A DNA stretch of 64,000 nucleotides. Origin: Calcarisporiella thermophila CBS 279.70 (Eukaryota > Calcarisporiellomycota). Shown here piece by piece: positions 57,432 through 64,000 of the stretch. Position 1 is the first letter of the stretch. The number at the start of each line of letters is the position of its first letter. The translations under genes and the position numbers were made by a program. The DNA lies in the NCBI RefSeq assembly GCF_041956535.1, contig NW_027192232.1, forward strand, positions 1-64,000. Reading direction: 5' to 3'. The notes under the pieces are model-generated. The model ran no database searches, had not been told where the DNA came from, and was given only the letters and a program-made list of their open reading frames with translations.

Positions 57432-58681
57432 ATGGAAGCGACGGCTGCTGCGGACTTTTTTTCGCATTTCCGCACAGAGAGACAAGGTAATCCATCCCGA
57501 GAATAATGCGGCTTTAACCTTCCCACTTCCTGAGCCTCACCTTGCTCTTTCTTCGCCTCGATAATCTTGCAGACATCAGCCGACTTATCCAGTCACTCGA
57601 TGCTGGCTCGCAGATTGCCCTAAGCCAGCAATGCGATGCTATCCTCCAGCGCATAAGTGAGCTGGAGAAGCGCGTAACTGCTGCCATTATTTTCCTCCCC
57701 ACTTATGACCAACAATCCTATGCCTTGGTAACCATTTGGCTTATTGACACCAATGCTCCTTATTACGAATCTTATTGTTTTACTCCTATCGTTTAGCAAT
57801 TGAAGGAGCTGTCGGATCAGCTCAATACACGTCGAAACCAGTTGAGCCCCCGAGAAAAATTTTCGTTCAAATCGAAACGACATAGAAGAAAGGATAGAGA
57901 AGAAGAGAAAGTAATACCGAATACGGAGAAGGAATCTTCCAAATGTAACATTTCGAGTCTTCCTCTGCTTCACAAAGTTTTGCTCAATGATTAGCGATGC
58001 ATTTTAACCGGTTCCTGCTATAGCTATCACCCAAGAAACTAAGCTTGATGCGTCTTTTTTGATATCTAATCTTACCCATCAATATGTCCATATATCTCCT
58101 CCCTCTTCGGCCGCTCCCACCGATTGTGCATTGGTAAATCTAACCGATTGCATTGTCAATCTCTTGAGCACACGCCTCTCAGCTCTGCACATACGAAGTC
58201 TTCGACGCTGCGTGGTAATTTCGTCACCTGTATCCAGCTCGGTGCTTGTTAGTGAGTGCGAAGAATGTGTCATGATACTTGCTTGCCATCAGTTTCGCAT
58301 GCACAATTCATGGAGAGTGGATGTTCGTTTGCACGTGAACAGTCAGCCAATCATCGAGGATTGCCAGAGGGTTCGGTTTGGACGATATTGTATTAAGGAC
58401 ACAAGCCGGCTATTTGAGGTATAGCGAATGATGCCAATCTGCACGGATTCTTGAATTAATGTTTGCCGCAAATTATCCAGGAATCAGGGTTGGACTCCAC
58501 GCCTAACCAGCTTTATACCCAAGTAAGAGATTTCAAGTGGTTGCGACGTGATCCATCCCCCAATTGGTCGTTGATCGAAGAGAACGAAGACCACGAAAGA
58601 ATACTCGACATCTCGCATCGTGAGATAAAGGCGCTGAATTACGACGAGGCACTACTAGAAATGCTGAAAACACTTGATTAG
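57432..58681 (+). CDS. TBCC: Tubulin-folding cofactor C
   Basis: Exons 57432-57486, 57573-57727, 57797-57944, 58024-58418 and 58481-58681; 317 aa. The third junction (donor GTAACA at 57945, acceptor TATAG at 58023) is the least certain because the frame stays open for another 50 nt. The N-terminal helical domain begins EATAAADFFSHFRTERQ and includes IIFLPTYDQQ, then the conserved LSPREKFSFKSKR linker. The C-terminal beta-helix TBCC domain has CIVNLL, the RRCVVISSPVSSSVLVSEC repeat, CVMILACHQFRMHNS, and HVNSQPIIEDCQRVRFGRY, then VRDFKWLRRDPSPNWSLI. The cofactor stimulates GTP hydrolysis by beta-tubulin at the end of the folding pathway with cofactors D and E. The catalytic Arg reported for TBCC-domain proteins could be the R in CHQFRMHNS. 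Confidence 0.9.
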
Positions 58682-60005
58682 AGAACGATATTCTCACTCG
58701 TTTGCGAAGTTTCCAAGTATCCAGAGGGGGGTTGTCCGTTAGCGTGATCCACTCCGCATAATGCTCGAGAATTTTATTTTAAACCTCTTGATAGTATTCG
58801 CATTCAAAGTATCCACACAAGATAGGGACGATATTCGATTTGCTCAGTTTTCTATTGTCCCGCTCTTGTTTTCCTGTTTAATAGAAGCTATTTTTAATAT
58901 TATTATTCAGCCTCGCCATCCTCACACACCTTATTGATTTAGTGGTTGAGGTTTTCGGCATACTCAAAAATAGAGTGCGCAACAGAATATGCCTCTCAGG
59001 ATGCAACTCAGTCAATGTGAGTCAAAATCGTAGTTGCATACTGATTATTGGCATTGGCCTTCTCCTTAAATCCGCATAGGAGGCATGTAATCCAAAGTTT
59101 ATTAGAGACTCATCAATTGGTTGTGCTGCTCCGCAGCTAACCAAGAAAATCCACGGATATATATTACTTTGTGCATTTCCACCAATTTCCATTGTAGCAA
59201 CCATATTGGACGAGGCTGCACAATACCAGAAAGCAGCAGTGGAAACACCACATTCCCAGAGTAACAATACCAGACGTCTAATATTGCCTTTTCATTCACA
59301 AGAATCGCAGGGTTGGCTGTTTTTGCTCAATCTCGTGCACGGCATGCTCTATTGACGAGAGTTAGACTATGCTGACTTCAAATGGTCAATCCCCCACGGG
59401 ATTTGAATCAACTCAGGGTCGCCTTTGTTATTATTTCGGTCAATTCCCAAATTGCCGTATGCCTCGAGGTCGGGCTTGTATCACGGACCTGGTCATATCG
59501 CGTCCCTCCCTTTGCACCAGTCTATTTCAGACCTGTCTTCCAGTGAAGCTTGGACAGGGGAAGAGTTGGGTTCCGCCGCAAATGGCCAGGTAGTAATTCG
59601 ATGACGTTTCAGTCGACTTTGGGCCGGGAGCAACTAATGCAAATGCGGTTCAATTAAGCCCTTCACCACTTTTTGATTCCAGTTGATTTTTCCAGCCTTA
59701 TATGGGAGTGCCCTCTCTTAATATAGAACTCTTGCATTTGCATTTCAGCCGCAGTTGAAAGTCCGAGGTAGTATCTCATTCTCGTAGGTGCAGTTTATTT
59801 TCTTTTTTATTTCATCGGATCAGCTTTCTGACCTCTCTGCTTAATTCATACTATACCTCAGCATTTCAAGCAGCTATTTCTTTTATTTGAAATAGCACCA
59901 CTTAGAGTGCAGGCGTTGATACCCCGTGCGTTTATGTCATCCTAGGCATAACATCGCTTATTAGAGAATCGTCTGCTCTCCATTATTTTTTTTTATTTTG
60001 TAATC
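58682..60005. other. Intergenic, no gene seen
   Basis: About 1.3 kb. Contains an 8-bp inverted repeat GCTATTTC / GAAATAGC (59873-59896) with an 8-nt loop. Short frames on both strands (59022-59267 minus, 59369-59593 plus) lack relatives, signal peptides or splice partners. Confidence 0.45.
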
Positions 60006-60917
60006 ATGCGATTGCCCACACGCATCTTTCGATTCTCCCAGCCCTCACAATCCCGATCCCAATCACCCACCGCTACCACCTCTACCACCATCTCATCTCC
60101 TCCCTCTTCCTCCCTCGATACAAGGCCACATCATCAAATCCAATCCTCTAGACAGCCGTTGAGGCACTCTTTACACTCTTACACTCCATCTCTAAAAAAG
60201 GTCCAGTCTAATCCAGATGTTAGTTTCGTACGTGCAGTTCGCCTGTTGCAACTTGAGCGCGAGCGGCTGGAACATCATCCCGAGCGGAACAATCCATTTC
60301 TGGAGCTCGAACGGGAGCTCCGAGATCGCGCCATTTTTGTCGGATGGAGGATAAGCCGGACACTTGCTGCGGCATGTTCGAACATTCGAGAGGAGGAGAA
60401 TAAGCAATTGGTAAAATCAACCGTCGGTCGACTTTTTACCTATTACCATGTGCGTGATGTAGAGACTACATTGAGAGAACAAGTGATGCTGGAGCTTGAA
60501 AGCGAGGCGAGTTCCTTGGGACTTGACATAAAGCACACTGGCGTTGCGGAAGCGATCTATGCCGTGAAGTACACTCTAGATGTGCTCTACCCGCGCAAGT
60601 GGTCGCTCACCGAGATGAGTTCTCTACTGAGACGTGCAAGCGAGTGTGTTCGCGAGTGCATAGAGAGTGAAACACGACTGACTCCTGCAGAAAGAGAGTG
60701 CATGTTTGTGTTTCATCGGTTGAAGAGCGGAATAGATTGGGACCGAGAGCCAGTGGAGCCTATTGCTAAGGAGCTTGTACGAGCGACGGAAGAAATAAGG
60801 CTCTTAGAGGAAGTGGTGCCCGGCATCGATCACGGAAAGCGTGGACCAAAGTGGGAGATGGAGGGCATGGAGGACCTGATGGGACATCGCCCGCTCGTGG
60901 AAGTCAGTCTATTGTAA
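60006..60917 (+). CDS. Unknown 303-aa helical protein
   Basis: Intronless, ATG just after a T-rich leader. The first 70 residues are Ser/Thr/Pro/Arg-rich with few acidic residues (MRLPTRIFRFSQPSQSRSQS), which could be a mitochondrial presequence or simply disorder. Residues about 75-300 are charged and strongly helical: FVRAVRLLQLERERLEHHPE, RAIFVGWRISRTLAAACSNI, LREQVMLELESEASSLGLDI, RRASECVRECIESE and AKELVRATEEIRLLEEV. No membrane segment, no known catalytic motif. Codon use and length support a real gene, but I do not recognise the family. Confidence 0.65.
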   Translation: MRLPTRIFRFSQPSQSRSQSPTATTSTTISSPPSSSLDTRPHHQIQSSRQPLRHSLHSYTPSLKKVQSNPDVSFVRAVRLLQLERERLEHHPERNNPFLELERELRDRAIFVGWRISRTLAAACSNIREEENKQLVKSTVGRLFTYYHVRDVETTLREQVMLELESEASSLGLDIKHTGVAEAIYAVKYTLDVLYPRKWSLTEMSSLLRRASECVRECIESETRLTPAERECMFVFHRLKSGIDWDREPVEPIAKELVRATEEIRLLEEVVPGIDHGKRGPKWEMEGMEDLMGHRPLVEVSLL

Positions 60918-61579
60918 ACATTTTTTCCTGTCCCCCCCCCTAATTTATAGATCACCACGTCTTTTTTTATGCTTTACCCATTTGATGATATCATTTATTT
61001 TTCTCTTTTCTTTTCCTAATTTCTCTCCCGTGTCTTTCGTTTTTAATGCCCTTATTTCTTTTGATTGTGATATTGTTATAGATCGTCAATGGTATTCTTT
61101 CCGTTGATCTGGCATTTTCCTAGTCTCATTCGTTTTCCTCCCTATCTTGTCTATTTATCTACACCTCCACATATATATATTTACGTTGCGTTTAGAACAC
61201 TTTTGCTTACGCCCACAATCATGCTTATTTTCATTCCATAAATAAAAATAAACCAAAATTTCTAATTCATGCTTTTTGCTGCAATCGAATTTAGATTAAA
61301 ATTTAAAATTCGAATCTTCCTATCACGCAAGAAAAAGTTAAATGGTAGAGAAAATGAGTGATTAAAGCGAGGGAGATAGAAAAGGGTATCTGAGAATCTA
61401 TAGCAAGTTATTACAAATAACAAATAAAAAAAATGCTCTATAAATAAATAGTACTTTTAGGTTGTCGTGACGGGACAGACAACACATAACATAGTCTGAG
61501 CAAAGCCCTCCAATACTATAAGGCCATCGAATGAGGTAATGGGTGAAAGTAGAGTTCGGTTTGGCAGCGAGATCAGCAT

Positions 61580-61702
61580 CTAAAATGGACATGCCAGGTG
61601 CGCAGTATGTCGTCTTCCACACCGCGGGCAGACGGGAGGCTCGGGAAATACATCAGCGTGGACATGGGTGGCAAAGCGCTTCGAATCGGGAGAGGAACGC
61701 AT
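61580..61702 (-). other. Doubtful 40-codon frame with a Cys/His knuckle
   Basis: ATG-started frame MRSSPDSKRFATHVHADVFP, then PPVCPRCGRRHTAHLACPF and stop. The Cys/His spacing (C-x2-C-x3-H-x5-C) is near but not equal to a CCHC knuckle. A long CT-rich tract upstream on the minus strand resembles leaders of real genes in this genome. It could be a short gene or the first exon of a longer one. Confidence 0.25.
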
Positions 61703-62496
61703 TGTCAGGTGTTTATTGAACTCGAGGGACAAAATGGCGTGCAATAAAGAAATATTGGGAAAGGCTTGAGTGCAGAGAGGGAGAAGAAGGAGGAAGAGGA
61801 GAAAGAATAAAAAAAGGGGTAGGGTGTGGTAAGAAGAGCAGCCTTTGAATTGCACAAACGCCGAGGGAGCGTCAAGAAGTTACCGAAGATATGGCTACAA
61901 AAATAAAACAGAAGAGAAAGGAAAGAAAGAGGTTCTAGAGCGCAATTTTAAATACCCTCATACCTATCTCTACCCGCTCTGAGCCTCGTATCCCCGATAG
62001 GTATAAACTAGAATAAAGGAAAAGGGTTTTTACTGAAACTATAAATCAAAAAGTATTACAAAAGGTTAATAAAGCAGTGGAAGGATGGATTTGGAACGAG
62101 GGGAAGGGGCACCCGTCAAACGATTGGTGGCGTAGCATGGCTAAGCACGTGTTATTAACTCTAATAGTGCGCTGCCTTATCGCGCGAGCGCGTCTGGCTG
62201 GCCCCGACGGGGCGACAAAATGAGAGACAATCCAATATGTAGATGCATAGCGGGCGAATGAATGTCGTCGGAGGGAGGGGAGGAGGAGGGAGGTAATCAA
62301 CTTGCATTCAATTTGGCTTGGCAGCGCACCCCAGATAAGCATAGATAGAGTATGCTGGTCAATAGCAATAGCGTGATTTCAGCATGTGAAAGTCAAATCA
62401 AATTCATGGAAATAACGTGTCATAGTGCTTTGGTAATACCGACAAGCACTAGCGATCTTCCTCTTTCTCTCTCTGTGTATCATTAACGTCAAACCA

Positions 62497-62640
62497 ATGG
62501 AGAACTCCAGAAAAATTGCCGCGTCTGTCAAACTGCGACTGCTCGAGAAATTCGCGCGAAAGTACACCGGCCGAGGAGCGACCGCCTTACCCGGTCAATA
62601 TTATGATTCGACCCAGAACCGAACCGTCGATAGGCTTTGA
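62497..62640 (+). other. Doubtful 47-codon basic frame
   Basis: ATG-started frame MENSRKIAASVKLRLLEKFA, then RKYTGRGATALPGQYYD and more to a TGA at 62640. Helical and basic at first. Preceded by a CT-rich tract (62455-62475). No known family recognised. Confidence 0.22.
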
Positions 62641-63102
62641 ACTCGGAGGGATTGTCTTACACCAGAGCATCCATTATAGAGACGCGCGGGGTATTTTGAC
62701 ACTCTTCTTTGAGCTAATATCGATCCAATCCAAATGGCCTAGGGAATGTGAAGGATGCTGTCCTCGCGCTGGATACTATGTAAAACAACTGGCCTTGTCG
62801 CACATAACAGAGACAGAGACAGAGACAGAGAGTTTAGGTTGAAAATCTAAGTGACATGGAGGATTGCGAAAAAGCTAATCGATGTCTGTCCCCTATGGGA
62901 GGAGTTTTGTTAAATAAGGCGATGTCACTTTGTTCTCACCCAGAACTTATTTTCTATTCCCCTCTCACGGGTGTGTCGAGTGAGCACGGTAAGAATCGGA
63001 TGAAAGATTTCAACGAGGACATTAAAGTTAAATTAAAGGTATATGCAACTACCAGATAAGATAAATGTATGTATATATTCTATTATCTCCAACACGAAAT
63101 CT

Positions 63103-64000
63103 TTATGATTTGCCCAATCCATATTTTTCAAGCACCCGGCCTACATCGGGAAGTCCCCTCAAATCCCCTTGTGCCACCACGGTCGATGGCTCGCACAATA
63201 TCCGCCCGCATATCCGGACCAGATCCCCCAAGGTCACTGCATCGATTCGTTCACACATTTCGGCTACGGTGATTTTTCTGCCATGGACTTGGATCTGTCG
63301 CCCCAGATCCTCAAGCTGCACCATTCGCGACTCCAAATTCATCAACAGTGAGGATTTGAGCTGGTTCTTTGCACGATTGAGCTCATCTCTAGTAACTCCG
63401 CCAGCGCGCACCAACTCCAACTCTCGTGCGATGACCTCGGCGAGATGACGTGTGTATTCCGGCCGGCAGGATGCAGCAATCCCAAATAGGCCGGCATCGG
63501 TGTAGCAGTGGTTGAACGCTGTGCATGATTCAACCCAGTAATGTTGATTAAGCACACGCGTGAAGAGTCTGGAGTACATGCCTTTGCCTGGTCCTCCTGC
63601 AGAGAAGGAGCCTCCGCCGCCCATGAGGATTTGGAGGGTGGCGAGGGAGTAAATATCGGGGTCATGGATTGAGAAGCCTGGGAAGGCAACATACACATGG
63701 GTGAAAGGCATATCTGGCTGTTCAAGCAGAAGAGAGCCACCTGTGTAGTGTGCACGTTGAACTGCAATTTCTTGCGGAGTTCTGGGCGGCCGTGAGAGCA
63801 TTGAGGTTGCTGCACGGGTGATGGTTTTGTAGAGTGAACTATCGCCTTTCGCCTTTTTACCGATGCTCAAGTCCTGGGTGTTAGTGGCAACTTCACCGGC
63901 CCAATCCGACTTGGGCATATCCCCGAAGTGCTGCTCAACCAACTGCACTACTTGGTCATGAGGCGCTCCGGCCGCCGCAATGACTATCCGCTCCGGAACG
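63103..64000 (-). CDS. MAS2: Mitochondrial processing peptidase alpha subunit, C-terminal part (runs off the window)
   Basis: Frame open from the window end (64000) to TAA at 63103; about 299 C-terminal residues are present, so the N-terminal half and start are missing. M16-type fold: VPERIVIAAAGAPHDQVVQL, then HYTGGSLLLEQPDMPFTHVY. The alpha-MPP-specific glycine-rich loop is GGGGSFSAGGPGKGMYSRLF, followed by YTDAGLFGIAASC, VTRDELNRAKNQLKSSLLMN and LESRMVQLEDLGRQI. The subunit recognises presequences while the beta subunit supplies zinc catalysis; together they remove mitochondrial targeting peptides in the matrix. An unusual basic, Lys/Ser/Thr-rich insert (KKAKGDSSLYKTITRAATS) lies before the HYTGG segment. 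No intron in the visible part. Confidence 0.94.
   Translation of the reverse strand, partial: VPERIVIAAAGAPHDQVVQLVEQHFGDMPKSDWAGEVATNTQDLSIGKKAKGDSSLYKTITRAATSMLSRPPRTPQEIAVQRAHYTGGSLLLEQPDMPFTHVYVAFPGFSIHDPDIYSLATLQILMGGGGSFSAGGPGKGMYSRLFTRVLNQHYWVESCTAFNHCYTDAGLFGIAASCRPEYTRHLAEVIARELELVRAGGVTRDELNRAKNQLKSSLLMNLESRMVQLEDLGRQIQVHGRKITVAEMCERIDAVTLGDLVRICGRILCEPSTVVAQGDLRGLPDVGRVLEKYGLGKS

Larger units (their letters stand above)
60918..63102. other. Intergenic; two doubtful small open frames, simple repeats
   Basis: About 2.2 kb. AT-rich 3' sequence, then GC-richer DNA. Contains a (GAGACA)n microsatellite near 62810-62832 and the two small candidate frames listed separately. Nothing else supported. 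Confidence 0.45.

Noticed and set aside
59022-59593. Short frames of 74-81 codons after TBCC
   Set aside because: No supporting domain, splice partner or leader; typical of random frames.

Overview
The window is nuclear DNA of a filamentous fungus. Evidence: short GT..AG introns (mostly about 50-115 nt), four Zn(II)2Cys6 transcription factors, an FlbA/Sst2-type RGS protein, a STE3-type pheromone receptor, a Ste12-type factor with C-terminal C2H2 fingers and a velvet-domain regulator. A genuine Ral-type GTPase suggests an early-diverging (zygomycete-grade) lineage rather than Dikarya. That placement is inference; the clade cannot be fixed from sequence alone. I resolved 25 protein genes, most with exon-level models rebuilt from splice sites and phase, one tRNA-Gly(UCC), and several regulatory or structural elements.

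Layout. 0.9-1.7 kb: Thr-rich secreted protein. 2.9-10.9 kb: large zinc-cluster regulator, uroporphyrinogen-III synthase, DEP-RGS protein. 11.6-16.9 kb: F-box/WD40 adaptor, BUR1/CDK9-type kinase and tail-anchored heme oxygenase, all on the minus strand. 17.3-20.7 kb: secreted FAD oxidase and a small Cys-rich secreted protein. 21.2-30.4 kb: zinc-cluster factor, VPS26, SCP-type phosphatase and a second large zinc-cluster factor. 32.4 kb: tRNA-Gly. 33.1-42.5 kb: SEC16 and another zinc-cluster factor. 44.1-51.5 kb: an AT-rich accessory-looking block with three related small secreted proteins, a STE3-like receptor, a possible receptor relic and STE12. 51.7-64 kb: RPT6, RAL, velvet protein, tubulin cofactor C, an unknown 303-aa protein, and the 3' part of the alpha subunit of the mitochondrial processing peptidase.

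How the genes relate. Housekeeping genes (heme synthesis and breakdown, COPII, retromer, proteasome, tubulin folding, mitochondrial import, transcription elongation) alternate with signalling and development genes. Four products belong to or feed the fungal pheromone and development circuit: the RGS protein (G-protein desensitiser), the STE3-like receptor, STE12 and the velvet factor. The last three lie within 11 kb of each other.

The most novel item is the family of three small secreted proteins around the receptor. All share exactly the same cysteine spacing (C-x24-C then C-x25-C), and each is built of two similar modules. I recognise no described family for them. Their link to the receptor is positional and inferred.
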